DNA of 64,000 nucleotides from an uncultured Lachnospiraceae bacterium (GTDB taxonomy: Bacteria; Bacillota; Clostridia; Lachnospirales; Lachnospiraceae): assembly GCA_910579465.1 (NCBI GenBank), contig CAJTUB010000004.1, positions 436 to 64,435 of the forward strand, read 5' to 3'. Both the position numbers and the translations under genes were made by a program. This document shows, piece after piece, positions 16,562-25,289 of the stretch (its first letter is position 1; each line of letters starts with the position of its first letter). A model generated the notes under the pieces. The model ran no database searches and was not told the origin of the DNA. It saw only the letters and a list, made by a program, of their open reading frames with translations.

Positions 16562-17068
16562 ATGGATGAAAAGCAGAGAAAGCGTATGATACATGAGGTG
16601 GTACAGGAAACCGACAGCACAAAGCGGGACCAGAAATATAACGAATATGTGAATCAGGTGACACCGAAGCATAATCCGTGGATTAACATCCTGTGGGCGT
16701 TCCTCGTGGGCGGCGCCATCTGTACGTTGGGGCAGGCACTGATGAACCTGTATATGAACCAGGGCGCCGAAAAGGAAGATGCCGCCCTGTATGTCACGAT
16801 TACGTTAGTAGGGCTGTCTGCCTTAACGACCGGCTTAAACCTCTATCAGAAGCTGACGAAGTATGCCGGTGCAGGCAGCGTCGTGCCGATTACCGGCTTT
16901 GCCAATTCGGTCGCGGCCTCTGCAATTGAGTACAGCAAGGAGGGACAGGTATTCGGAATCGGCTGCAAAATCTTTACGATAGCAGGACCGGTGATTTTAT
17001 ACGGAATCTTTACGAGCTGGGTACTCGGCTTAGGCTACTGGGCGGGGAAGTGCTTCGGAATCTGGTAG
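16562..17068 (+). CDS. spoVAC: Stage V sporulation protein AC
   Basis: This 168-residue membrane protein has the SpoVAC signature KHNPWINILWAFLVGGAICTLGQ and AGAGSVVPITGFANSVAASAIEY. SpoVAC is the conserved, mechanosensitive channel-like part of the DPA transporter. The ATG at 16562 follows GAAAGGAG. In most relatives spoVAD follows directly; here the next gene is unrelated, and spoVAD and spoVAE lie 16.3 kb downstream. Confidence 0.94.
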   Translation: MDEKQRKRMIHEVVQETDSTKRDQKYNEYVNQVTPKHNPWINILWAFLVGGAICTLGQALMNLYMNQGAEKEDAALYVTITLVGLSALTTGLNLYQKLTKYAGAGSVVPITGFANSVAASAIEYSKEGQVFGIGCKIFTIAGPVILYGIFTSWVLGLGYWAGKCFGIW

Positions 17069-17105
17069 GAGCTTTTGTTCCGCAGTTTATATATCCTTTT
17101 GTGTC

Positions 17106-17136
17106 AGGGCTGTCGCATGAAGCGCGGCCCTTTCTT
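17106..17136 (+). terminator. Terminator-like hairpin after spoVAC
   Basis: AGGGCTGTCGC pairs imperfectly with GCGCGGCCCT and is followed by TTTCTT. The GGCTGTCGCA...GCGCGGC pattern recurs at terminators and repeat shells elsewhere in the window (28.6, 42.7, 56.6 and 58.5 kb). Confidence 0.6.
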
Positions 17137-17279
17137 AGTTTGTCCGGCATGGGAAGGGTCTGGCATACAAAATGGATTCTCGGGAAAAAAAGCTGGTATG
17201 AACTGCCATAGTATGTTATAATTCGGGTATAGACAAGTATTGCATTAAAAAAACTATATGAATTGCACAGGGGGTTACT

Positions 17280-17894
17280 ATGGAAGATGAAGTTTGTATG
17301 GACGGCGTGAAAGCGATAGAGGAGGCTTTTTTGAAGGTGTATCCCGAGGACGCTTCTAAGCATTACGGGGTGCTGGTGCCGTGGATGCTTGGCGGGCCTG
17401 ATCCGCTGGATAGCGTGAGTATTTACGATGGCGGCGACTGCTGGCATTTTGTGACGTTCGGGCTGACCGAGCTTCACGAAAAGGAGAGCGAGGACGAGGA
17501 ATTCAGCGGCTACGGTATGGAGTTCACCATGCGGCTGAAAAAGGGCTGTTATGAGGACGAAGAGGCGGAGCTCCGTTGCGCAATCAACAATTTCCAGAGC
17601 ATAGCGAAGCTGACGTTTCAAAGCGGCGAGCTGTTTCTGGCGTGGGAGTATATCTACACGGGCCAGAAGAACGGCATAGACGCGCGGCACGCGTCAAAGC
17701 TCACCGGCTTTATCACCGTGCCTGATACGAGGGTTCCTGCCATCGATACGCCGAACGGCAAGGTCGAGTTCGTGGAGTTCATCGGCGCGACGGATGCGGA
17801 GCTGGTTGCAATTCAGAATAAGAAGCTCACCGTCAAAGAGCTGTATGAGAAGGTCGGCGACGTGACCGATTTCAACAGGGACAGCATCGTATAA
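17280..17894 (+). CDS. Suppressor-of-fused (SUFU) domain protein
   Basis: This 204-residue soluble protein matches the bacterial SUFU domain: HYGVLVPWMLGGPDPLDSVS, WHFVTFGLTELHEKE and FSGYGMEFTMRL occur in order. In bacteria this fold is found mostly in immunity-type or uncharacterised proteins linked to polymorphic toxins; no toxin gene is visible nearby. The ribosome site AGGGGG is close to the ATG. It is the first gene of the block that interrupts the spoVA operon. Confidence 0.85.
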   Translation: MEDEVCMDGVKAIEEAFLKVYPEDASKHYGVLVPWMLGGPDPLDSVSIYDGGDCWHFVTFGLTELHEKESEDEEFSGYGMEFTMRLKKGCYEDEEAELRCAINNFQSIAKLTFQSGELFLAWEYIYTGQKNGIDARHASKLTGFITVPDTRVPAIDTPNGKVEFVEFIGATDAELVAIQNKKLTVKELYEKVGDVTDFNRDSIV

Positions 17895-18044
17895 AGGATA
17901 AGCTTCGTCCGGGACACCAGGCGGACTTTTGCGTCTGACCGGAAAATGACGGAGGATTCAGGGGGAGCCAAAGATTGTTTGACCGGAGGATGAATTGTGA
18001 ATGGTTAGAAAATCAAAGCAGAAGGACAGGAGGGGCGGTATGAC

Positions 18045-18716
18045 ATGAAGTATCTGAAGTATGTTTTGCTGGCGCTTGTGGCAGGAGTGGTGATATATAC
18101 GGTCTGTGCCTACGTCGGCTTTAGCCGGAAGGGACTGGATGCCTGGCTGGTGGGGCAGACGGACGGGGACCATTATCCGGATTGGGAGAAGGACGCGGAG
18201 GTTCTGGAAGTCGACCGCGATATCCTTGAGAAAGCTCATTTGTTCTTTTCCAAGGTATATTTCATCGAGTGCTCCGGCAGCTATCAGCTCCGTTTCCGGG
18301 TTGCATACAGCGTTCCGTTTTTGCACGGTGATTTGCTCGGGGATACAAGGTGGGTGAAGTTAGCGGATTCTGACGGGAAGGATTATTCAGACTGTCTGAC
18401 GGTGTATCCTTCTAAGATTGCAGGTTTGAATTGTCTCAACGTGGCGCTGGTCATGGATGCGGATACGGCTTCTGCATTGTCGGGCGGCAAACTGAATGTG
18501 TCGCTGGTCTGCACAGAGGACGGTCAGGAGGATAAAAAAAGCTATGCCAGCTGCGAGGCGGAGATTCTGGTTCCTGAGATTGCCCCGGGGATGGAAGGGG
18601 AGCAGAATCAGGAGGGCATAGTTTCTCAGTCAAATTTAATTCAAACGTATATTGGTCTTGATTTGGCGTGTAAATCTGCTATACTGGAGATAAAGAATTT
18701 ATTACGGAGGTATGCT
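18045..18716 (+). CDS. Membrane-anchored hypothetical region, open in frame into the GH43 gene
   Basis: An AGGAGGGGCGG site precedes this ATG. The first 224 codons encode an N-terminal transmembrane helix (residues 4-26, LKYVLLALVAGVVIYTVCAYVGF) and a soluble domain of unknown family, including the stretch FFSKVYFIECSGSYQLRFRVA. There is no stop codon: the frame runs straight into the GH43 gene and ends at 19661, giving a 538-residue frame. The last 30 or so codons are AT-rich and coincide with a promoter, so they look like non-coding DNA read through after a 3' deletion. Whether a fusion protein is made is unknown. Confidence 0.6.
18658..18685 (+). promoter_or_regulatory. Promoter embedded in an open frame, upstream of the GH43 gene
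   Basis: TTGATT (18658-18663) and TATACT (18680-18685) are 16 bp apart, followed by GGAGG at 18706-18710 and ATG at 18717. The surrounding 80 bp are more AT-rich than the flanking coding sequence. Confidence 0.7.
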
Positions 18717-19661
18717 ATGGAAGATAAGGAAAACTCAACCCCGGGATTTCGTAAGAACCCGATTATCACATCAATTTACACGGCGGACCCGGCGCCGATG
18801 GTTTACGGGGATACGCTGTATCTCTACACCTCACACGATGAGGATACGCTGGTCAACGATTTTTATACGATGGTGAACTGGCATTGCTTCTCTACGAAGG
18901 ACATGGTACACTGGACGGACCACGGCGAGGTTTTCTCGTTGGACGATATCAGCTGGGCGGACGACAGGGCATGGGCGCCGCAGGCGGTAGCGCGCAACGG
19001 GAAGTTCTATCTCTATTGCCCGGTACATAAGAAGAACGGCGGGATGGCGATTGCGGTCGGCATATCGGACAGCCCGACGGGACCGTTCAAGGATCTTAAG
19101 GATCATCCGATTGTGGACGAAGGCGACTGGAACGATATTGACCCTACCGTTTTTATTGATGACGACGGACAGGCATATCTTTATTTCGGAAATCCGGAGC
19201 TCCGTTACGTCCTTTTAAACAAGGACATGATTACCTATGACAAGACAGTAGGCGTGGTGAAGGTTCCGATGACGGAGGAGTCCTTTGCAAAGGGCAGCCA
19301 CGCGACCGGTACGACCTACGGGGAGGGTCCGTGGTTCTATAAGCGGAACGGCATTTATTACATGGTGTATGCGGCGTTCGGGGAAGGAAAGCAGAATGAG
19401 CATCTTGCCTATTCTACCTCCACGGGACCGACAGGTCCTTGGGTTTACGGCGGCGTGCTGATGACCGAGGAGGGCGGTGTCTTTACCAATCATCCTGGAA
19501 TTGTAGATTTCAAGGGGCATTCGTATCTGTTTTACCATACCGGGGACCTTCCGGGCGGCAACCTGTTCCACCGCTCCGTCTGTGTTGCGGAATTTCACTA
19601 CAACGAGGACGGTTCCATCGATACCATTGAGAAATGCGACGGGGTAGAGGAAATAAGGTAG
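18717..19661 (+). CDS. Glycoside hydrolase family 43 protein (arabinofuranosidase/xylosidase type)
   Basis: This is a 314-residue five-bladed propeller enzyme with no signal peptide, so it is probably cytoplasmic. The three GH43 acidic motifs are present: the catalytic base Asp in YTADPAPM, the modulating Asp in DIDPTVFIDDDG, and the acid Glu in GEGPWFYKRNGIYYMVYA. Likely substrates are arabino- or xylo-oligosaccharides, but family 43 specificity cannot be read from sequence alone. The ATG at 18717 has GGAGG with 6-nt spacing and its own promoter. The same frame is open upstream to 18045. Confidence 0.88.
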   Translation: MEDKENSTPGFRKNPIITSIYTADPAPMVYGDTLYLYTSHDEDTLVNDFYTMVNWHCFSTKDMVHWTDHGEVFSLDDISWADDRAWAPQAVARNGKFYLYCPVHKKNGGMAIAVGISDSPTGPFKDLKDHPIVDEGDWNDIDPTVFIDDDGQAYLYFGNPELRYVLLNKDMITYDKTVGVVKVPMTEESFAKGSHATGTTYGEGPWFYKRNGIYYMVYAAFGEGKQNEHLAYSTSTGPTGPWVYGGVLMTEEGGVFTNHPGIVDFKGHSYLFYHTGDLPGGNLFHRSVCVAEFHYNEDGSIDTIEKCDGVEEIR

Positions 19662-19708
19662 GGTAGGAGATATAGTTAAAACTTACATAAACCTGCTTAC
19701 AAATTGGA

Positions 19709-19750
19709 AGCGGCATTGGCGAAAGCTGATGCCGCTGCTATTTTAAATTA
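19709..19750 (+). terminator. Terminator-like hairpin after the plus-strand GH43 gene
   Basis: AGCGGCATTGGC pairs with GCTGATGCCGCT around a GAAA tetraloop and is followed by GCTATTTTAAAT, a weak T-rich tail. Confidence 0.65.
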
Positions 19751-19771
19751 TCTGGAATAAAAGACAGTTTC

Positions 19772-19818
19772 CACCGCCTTATTTTGGAAAGCGCAACGCT
19801 TCCTGAAATAAGGCGGTG
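19772..19818. repeat. Long hairpin resembling coreless arms of the composite repeat
   Basis: CACCGCCTTATTT (19772-19784) pairs perfectly with AAATAAGGCGGTG (19806-19818), and the inside also pairs (GGAAAGCG/CGCTTCC). The GCCTTATTTTG arm resembles the inner arms of repeat copies D and E, but no core is present. It lies between the convergent GH43 and esterase genes and may also slow transcription. Confidence 0.55.
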
Positions 19819-19848
19819 TTAAGCTGTGCCGTAAACGGCGTCGTCCCC

Positions 19849-21372
19849 CTATTCCCGCCGGTTATGTACCTGTTCCATCAGGAACGAGATGAACGGGGAC
19901 TCCTGCCGCTCCCCGGTGACGATGCCGTCGGTGCGGAAGGTCATTTCCGCCGGATGCTCCTTTGTATAGCTGTTCCATTCCGGCATCGGATTGCCGTTGT
20001 GGTCGGTGCCGTTCGGGTTGCCGGTTTTGATGAAGTTCGTCATGTAGTTGCACATATGCCGTGCCAGGTCGTAGTGACGTCCCTCGAACGGACGCCAGCA
20101 CTTGGCAAGCGTCTCGAAGAAAAACCAGAGCTCCACGGAGTGGAAATTACCCGGATTGTCCCAGCCCGGAATGTCGGCGTCGAAACGGTAATAGTAGCAG
20201 TTTTCTTTGTTTCCGTTCTTCTGGTTCTGGAGAAACAAATCCTTTATTTTGCATTCAATGCCGCTGACCGGTGCGTAGCCGTGGCTGCCGTAGCGCACCG
20301 AGGCTTCCGGGAAGGCAAGGAACTCCTCCGCGCGGCTGCCGAACAGGGCAGCTGCCTGCTTTTTCAGCTCCGTCTCATCTGCGGCAGGGAGAAAGCTTAA
20401 GAACTCGTTGCTTGTGTTTCCTGCCATCACCGGTACGCCGGCATGGCGGTTTTCGGCGTAAAGCGCAATCGGGTCGCCGACAGAAAAGACGCCGTCCTGT
20501 ACGGTATACATACGGGAGTGCTCTGCAGCAAACTCGTTGTACTTTTGCAGCAGATAGGAGGCATCCAGCGTCCGTGCCTCTGCGAGACCGGAAATGCCTG
20601 CAAACTCCAGAAAGCTCCTGCCCTGCTCCTCGGCATCGTGCAACGGCAGCGGGGGAGCGATAGGGGAAGCCCCGTAAGGGCTGCGGATAATCCCGCTCAT
20701 CACGATGGCTCTCTGGAACAGCCCCTTGCTCGACGGGCTGGTGAGATGTGCCATGACGCTGCCGCCGCCTGCGGACTGCCCGGCAATCGTGATGTTTTCC
20801 GGATCGCCGCCGAACTCCTTAATGTTGCGGATAACCCACTTTATGCCTGCCTGCTGGTCCAGGAGACCGAAGTTCGCCGGGGCGTCCGGCTGCTCTCTTG
20901 TCAGCTCCGGATGTGCCAGGAAGCCGAACAGGTTCAGGCGGTAATTCACGGTAACGACAATGACACCGCGTCTTGCGATGCGTTCGCCGTCAAATTCCAT
21001 TTCGGACGGATAGCCCCACTGGAACGCGCCGCCGAAGAACCAGACCAGGACCGGAAGCTTATCACCGGTTGTTTTGGCGTTGGTCCAGACATTCAGGTAA
21101 AGACAGTCCTCGCTCATCGGGATTTCCGGGTCCACATGCCATTCACGGCAGTAAATATCGGTGCCGAGTCCCGGCGTATCCTGTACGGAAATCGGAGCAA
21201 AGCGGTAAGCGTCGAGGGTGCCCTCCCAGTTTTGACACGGCTGCGGCGCCCTCCACCGGTTTTCCCCTACCGGCGGTGCGGCAAACGGAATCCCCTTAAA
21301 GGCGGTCACACGCGGGTCTGCTGCCGGTAATCCCCTGACAAATCCATTTTCAGTTTTTGCGGTACGAAACAT
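19849..21372 (-). CDS. Type B carboxylesterase
   Basis: This is a 507-residue alpha/beta hydrolase without a signal peptide. The nucleophile elbow is GQS200AGGGS, the oxyanion hole WFFGGAFQWG (111-120), and SEDCLYLNVW (87-96) is the carboxylesterase-B signature. A histidine in FHSVELWFFFE completes the triad. It sits directly downstream of a GH43 gene (18 bp) in the same orientation, so it probably removes acyl groups from plant oligosaccharides, though the exact ester is unknown. It is the last gene of the GH27-GH43-esterase operon. Confidence 0.9.
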   Translation of the reverse strand: MFRTAKTENGFVRGLPAADPRVTAFKGIPFAAPPVGENRWRAPQPCQNWEGTLDAYRFAPISVQDTPGLGTDIYCREWHVDPEIPMSEDCLYLNVWTNAKTTGDKLPVLVWFFGGAFQWGYPSEMEFDGERIARRGVIVVTVNYRLNLFGFLAHPELTREQPDAPANFGLLDQQAGIKWVIRNIKEFGGDPENITIAGQSAGGGSVMAHLTSPSSKGLFQRAIVMSGIIRSPYGASPIAPPLPLHDAEEQGRSFLEFAGISGLAEARTLDASYLLQKYNEFAAEHSRMYTVQDGVFSVGDPIALYAENRHAGVPVMAGNTSNEFLSFLPAADETELKKQAAALFGSRAEEFLAFPEASVRYGSHGYAPVSGIECKIKDLFLQNQKNGNKENCYYYRFDADIPGWDNPGNFHSVELWFFFETLAKCWRPFEGRHYDLARHMCNYMTNFIKTGNPNGTDHNGNPMPEWNSYTKEHPAEMTFRTDGIVTGERQESPFISFLMEQVHNRRE

Positions 21373-21390
21373 AGGCGTCTCCTTTCCGGT

Positions 21391-22830
21391 TTAGTTTGAA
21401 AGCGCGGAGGTATTTTCCGCAGTCAGCAGCTCAAACGACTTCAGGCTGATGTTACCGTGCCCCCGGTAGGTCAGGTAAATGGCATGGACGCCGTCCGGAA
21501 TCTGAATCGGGGCTATATAGCGTTCCCAGACATTGGAGGACGGGATAGGGAAGCTTGCAAGAACCTCTCCGTCCCATGCGGTTTTCACCTCGAAGGTGCC
21601 GCCTGCGTAGCCGCGGGTGGTCAGGGCAAAGGCGGTTACTCCCTGGCAGGAGAAGTATTTGAAGCCTGCCGTAGCCGAGTTCTGGATGTTGGCAAGATAC
21701 CCGGTCTCCTCGTCGCCGTCCCTGCCATCCTGCATGACCTTCGGATAGCGGTCCCCGCCGACGTACCTGCTCGGCGTGTCGGTAAAGAGATTGCAGGCAA
21801 GGTAGGCAGGATATTCGCCGCGCCCCGGAAGCGGTCCGCCGTTCAGACCGCAGGAGGTGATTTCAACCTGCGGAATCGTGCCGTCGGCAAGCACCCTGAT
21901 TTCCTCGGCACAGCCCTGTCTGCTGTACCAGGTGCCGTTGGTGTGGCGGTGGTAGAAGATGTACCACTTGTCCAGAATCTGCACGATGCTGCCGTGGTTG
22001 TTTGCGCCGTATGCCATCGGCATGTCCGCAGGCTTATAGGTGGAAATATGTAAATCGCAGTTGCTGACAATCACGCCGCCGTAGGTGAACTTCTCCGTCG
22101 GGCTCTTTGCGGTCGCGTAGCAGAGCTCATGCATGACCTCGGAGGAGTAGATAAAGTAGTAGGTGTCGCCGATTTTGCGGATGGACGGGGCCTCAAAAAA
22201 GGCATGCCCCTCAAAGCCGGTCCCGGCACTGTATTCGCTGCCCGGCGCAACGAAGAACGGAGCCTTAAGAACCGTCAGCATATCGGAAGCAAGCACCGTA
22301 ACCATAGCACCGCTCCGGCTCTTATCCCCCCTGCCGCAGAAGCCGGTATACAGATAGGTTTTTCCGTTTTCGGTCAGGACGCCCGGGTCAAACTGCGGCT
22401 CGTCTCCCGGCTTTTCGCCAAGACGGGTTCCGTCCTCATAGTGGACATAGCCGTAAAACTCGTATTTACCTGCCGGAGTGTCGCAGACAGCGACTGAGAC
22501 GACCGAAACCTTGTCCAGAACATAGTAAAGATAGTAGCGTCCGTCAGGCCCTACGGTCACATCAGGTGCGTACAGGCACATTTTGCCGTCGCGGTTTAAC
22601 GGGTCGGATGTCTTCGGATAAATGACGCCCTCATATCTCCAGTTTCCAAGGTCGTCGACCGGCGCCGACCAGCAGACATAGTCCCCGAGACAGAATACAT
22701 AGCCGTTGAAAAGGTCATGTGAGCCGTAGACATAAACCCTGCCGTCAAATACATAAGGCTCGCCGTCCGGAATATATTCCCAGGACGGGAGATAGGGATT
22801 CAGTGCGTTTTTCGATTGTTCTGCTGCCAT
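21391..22830 (-). CDS. GH43 family protein with C-terminal beta-sandwich (CBM6-like) domain
   Basis: This is a 479-residue protein with no signal peptide. The propeller spans about residues 10-320, with acidic motifs PDGEPYVFDGRVYVYGSHD, PQFDPGVLTENGKTYLYTGF and EGHAFFEAPSIRKIGDTYYFIYS, the last holding the likely acid Glu. Residues 345-470 form a beta-rich domain ending IPDGVHAIYLTYRGHGNISLKSF, typical of a CBM6-type sandwich. It differs from the plus-strand GH43 gene at 18.7 kb, so the locus has two paralogues. It lies between the GH27 and esterase genes. Confidence 0.87.
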   Translation of the reverse strand: MAAEQSKNALNPYLPSWEYIPDGEPYVFDGRVYVYGSHDLFNGYVFCLGDYVCWSAPVDDLGNWRYEGVIYPKTSDPLNRDGKMCLYAPDVTVGPDGRYYLYYVLDKVSVVSVAVCDTPAGKYEFYGYVHYEDGTRLGEKPGDEPQFDPGVLTENGKTYLYTGFCGRGDKSRSGAMVTVLASDMLTVLKAPFFVAPGSEYSAGTGFEGHAFFEAPSIRKIGDTYYFIYSSEVMHELCYATAKSPTEKFTYGGVIVSNCDLHISTYKPADMPMAYGANNHGSIVQILDKWYIFYHRHTNGTWYSRQGCAEEIRVLADGTIPQVEITSCGLNGGPLPGRGEYPAYLACNLFTDTPSRYVGGDRYPKVMQDGRDGDEETGYLANIQNSATAGFKYFSCQGVTAFALTTRGYAGGTFEVKTAWDGEVLASFPIPSSNVWERYIAPIQIPDGVHAIYLTYRGHGNISLKSFELLTAENTSALSN

Positions 22831-22892
22831 AACAAATACCTCCGTTTGCTTAATAAATTGGAATAGCTTTTCGTTGGAGGGAGAAAATGAAG

Positions 22893-22932
22893 CATCCCCC
22901 TGAATCTACTATATAGGAGATTCAGGAGGATG
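22893..22932. terminator. Long hairpin between the GH27 and GH43 genes
   Basis: CATCCCCCTGAATCT pairs with AGATTCAGGAGGATG around a ten-base loop. On the minus strand it follows the GH27 stop, with only a weak T-rich tail, so it may be a partial terminator or an mRNA-processing structure in the GH43 leader. Confidence 0.6.
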
Positions 22933-22994
22933 TCAATCACGAAACAAATGAAAAAGAACCCTTCCCCGAAAATCGGGATAAAATGTTCAAATAA

Positions 22995-24260
22995 TTACAA
23001 AGGTGACAGGCGGAACATTGCCGCACCGTGCGGCGGGAGTGTGGCGCCAAGCTCCTTCTGTACGGAAGCAGCCGGCTGCTGCTTCCAGATGTCGCAGCAG
23101 GAGAACGTATCGCCGTACGGCAGGACGGCAGTCACGGAAGCCGGCTCCTCCCCGAGATTGAACAGTGCGATACAGAGGTCGCCGTTTTCGTAGACCGCGC
23201 TCCAGGCACAGGTTTCACCCTTTTCGTCCTTTTTACGGTAGAGCGGATGGGCGGAATGCGTATGCTGTACGACCTCAATCAGCGCCGGGTTCGTGACAAG
23301 GCTCATCGTAAACGCGTCGAAGCCGGTCATGTCGCCGCCGATGATAAGCGGGGAACGGAGGATGCTCCAGAGCGTGAGCATCGTGCGCTGCTCGTCCTCA
23401 GTAAACCGGGTGCGGTTTGCCTTGTCGTAGACCTGGTTAATCGGACCGATTGGCAGCATGTCAGCGTCCGGCCAGTGTCCGTGGTCTGCCGCAATGCCGG
23501 AGTGGATGCACCATTTTTCCGCACGCTCGAACATATTGTAAAGAAGCTCCCATCTGTCCCAGAAGTCATCGGTGATGCGCCACATATTGGCGTGTTGCTT
23601 CATATGCTCCGCCATATCGAGACGGGCCGGTCCCGGGGAAAGGGAAAGTACCATCTCACGCCCGCAGTGCCGGATGGCAGCGGCGATTGCCTCTACCTCG
23701 GCAACCGGATAGCCGCGGCAGATGTCGTCTACCTTGACGAAATCGACACCCCAGGAGGCATAGAGGGTAAAAAGGCTGTCATAGTAGGCCTGTGCGCCCT
23801 CCTTGGAGCAGTCGACGCCGTACATGTCCGTATTCCAGTCACAGATGCTGCTCTGGGCGGCAATCTCCCTTGCCGTCTGTGGCGTCCCTGAGACCGGCGT
23901 GTTCCGGTGGGCAGCCTGGCGTGGAATGCCGCGCATAATGTGGATGCCGAACTTTAATCCGAGGGAGTGGACATAGTCGGCAAGCGGGGCAAAGCCCTTT
24001 CCGCCCGCGGCAGACGGGAAACGGTTCTCCGCCGGGAGAAGCCTTGAATAGTCATCCATGCAGAGCTCGGTAAATTTGTGATAGTAGTGGCTCTCTGCCG
24101 TCGGCTCGTACCACTGGATATCGACGACGATATATTCCCAGCCGTACTGCTTCAGGTTCTCAGCCATAAAGCGGGCGTTTGCCCTGACAATGTCCTCCGT
24201 GACTGCCGCCCCGTAGCAGTCCCAGCTGTTCCAGCCCATAGGTGGTGTTTTTGCGACCAT
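22995..24260 (-). CDS. Glycoside hydrolase family 27 alpha-galactosidase
   Basis: This 421-residue (beta/alpha)8 enzyme starts TPPMGWNSWDCYG as in GH27. The likely nucleophile is Asp178 in DFVKVDDI and the acid/base Asp231 in WRITDDFWDRW. A C-terminal beta domain ends with HGAAMFRLSPL. There is no signal peptide, so it acts on imported galactosides. Some relatives act as beta-L-arabinopyranosidases, which would fit the arabinoxylan context. The ATG at 24260 has AAAGGAG at good spacing; an in-frame extension to 24356 lacks a site. It is divergent from the AraC regulator. Confidence 0.9.
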   Translation of the reverse strand: MVAKTPPMGWNSWDCYGAAVTEDIVRANARFMAENLKQYGWEYIVVDIQWYEPTAESHYYHKFTELCMDDYSRLLPAENRFPSAAGGKGFAPLADYVHSLGLKFGIHIMRGIPRQAAHRNTPVSGTPQTAREIAAQSSICDWNTDMYGVDCSKEGAQAYYDSLFTLYASWGVDFVKVDDICRGYPVAEVEAIAAAIRHCGREMVLSLSPGPARLDMAEHMKQHANMWRITDDFWDRWELLYNMFERAEKWCIHSGIAADHGHWPDADMLPIGPINQVYDKANRTRFTEDEQRTMLTLWSILRSPLIIGGDMTGFDAFTMSLVTNPALIEVVQHTHSAHPLYRKKDEKGETCAWSAVYENGDLCIALFNLGEEPASVTAVLPYGDTFSCCDIWKQQPAASVQKELGATLPPHGAAMFRLSPL

Positions 24261-24344
24261 AAGAAAACTCCTTTCATATCCTTGGTTTTGTTTTATCATG
24301 CTTCCAGTGTACGATTCCGCAGGAGCTTTTGAAAGAGTAAAATG

Positions 24345-24374
24345 TTGACACAACATGGGAAAATGTGATATATC
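24345..24374 (+). promoter_or_regulatory. Probable promoter of the AraC-family gene
   Basis: TTGACA (24345-24350) and TATATC (24369-24374) are 18 bp apart. The expected start site would leave a very short leader that includes the GGAGGAGG site before ATG 24395. Confidence 0.55.
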
Positions 24375-24394
24375 AAAAGGGAGGAGGAATGGCT

Positions 24395-25246
24395 ATGGGA
24401 ATGTTTCATGTCTGGTATGCGGACACGGGGCTGCTGCCGCAGGATATTTACCCGTTGCAGTACGGGGAGCAGGAATGTGACAGCGGGTACGGGTACGGCC
24501 CGTGTATCCGCAATTTTTATTTTCTTCATTATGTGTACAGCGGCAGGGGGTATCTGCTTGCAGAGGGAAAGCGGTATGAGATAGGGGCGGGGCAGTATTT
24601 TCTGATTTATCCGGGACAGCTTGCCTATTATGAGGCGGACAAAAAGGAGCCGTGGATGTACCGCTGGCTGGAGTTTTCCGGCGCGTTTTGTGAGGAGGTG
24701 CTGCTGGCAGCCGGATTTTCAAAAGAAACCCCGGTGCTCTCCGATACGGACGGGGCGGTCGGAAGGGCGGTCTCTTCGCTGACCGCGGCAGGACATGCGG
24801 AGTTTCCGCTTATCATGGGGAAGCTCTGGGGGGTGTTTCATGCAATGACCGCCGGGCGTATGCAGGAGGGCGGCGGGGGCAGCGCCTATGTCCGGAAATG
24901 TGAGGCGTATATGCGTATGAACCTGCATAAGAAAATCAGGGTAACGGAGCTTGCTGACTATGCGGGCATCAACCGCAGCTACTTAAGCCGCATTTTCCGC
25001 GAGCAGAAGGGGCAGAGCCCGCAGCAGTATCTGTTAAAGCTGAAAATGGAGACGGCGGCACAGCATTTGAAAAAGAAGGAGATTTCGATTAAGGAGGCGG
25101 CACTCTGCGTCGGATACGATGACCCGCTGGAGTTTTCCAAGCAGTTCCGGCGGCATTTCAAGGTTTCGCCGGGCAGGTGGCGCAAGCAGCAGTTTTATGA
25201 GCAGTCCGTCCGCGGGCACTGTACCGGAGAGCCGTCTGCTGAATAG
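24395..25246 (+). CDS. AraC-family transcriptional regulator
   Basis: This is a protein of about 283 residues. An N-terminal cupin (about 15-110, with the YLLAEGKRYEIGAGQYFLIYPGQ pattern, here read in two parts) senses a ligand. The C-terminal double helix-turn-helix is clear: LADYAGINRSYLSRIFREQKG and IKEAALCVGYDDPLEFSKQFRRHFKVSPGRWR. It is divergent from the GH27-GH43-esterase operon, whose likely inducer is a plant sugar. The ATG at 24395 is best spaced from GGAGGAGG; ATGs at 24389 and 24401 are possible. Confidence 0.9.
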   Translation: MGMFHVWYADTGLLPQDIYPLQYGEQECDSGYGYGPCIRNFYFLHYVYSGRGYLLAEGKRYEIGAGQYFLIYPGQLAYYEADKKEPWMYRWLEFSGAFCEEVLLAAGFSKETPVLSDTDGAVGRAVSSLTAAGHAEFPLIMGKLWGVFHAMTAGRMQEGGGGSAYVRKCEAYMRMNLHKKIRVTELADYAGINRSYLSRIFREQKGQSPQQYLLKLKMETAAQHLKKKEISIKEAALCVGYDDPLEFSKQFRRHFKVSPGRWRKQQFYEQSVRGHCTGEPSAE

Positions 25247-25289
25247 TTTCGCGGCTGCGTGGAATACTGGAAGTGAAAGGAGGTATTCC

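Noticed and set aside
18002..18047. A 15-codon frame just before the membrane-protein gene at 18045.
   Set aside because: Very short, poor ribosome site, and it overlaps the next start; more likely leader sequence.
20443..21330. Long plus-strand frame of 295 codons opposite the esterase gene.
   Set aside because: It mirrors the codon pattern of the esterase, has no ribosome site, and the minus strand has full carboxylesterase motifs.
23028..23891. Plus-strand frame of 287 codons opposite the GH27 gene.
   Set aside because: It lies wholly within a clear alpha-galactosidase gene and lacks a ribosome site or recognisable domain.
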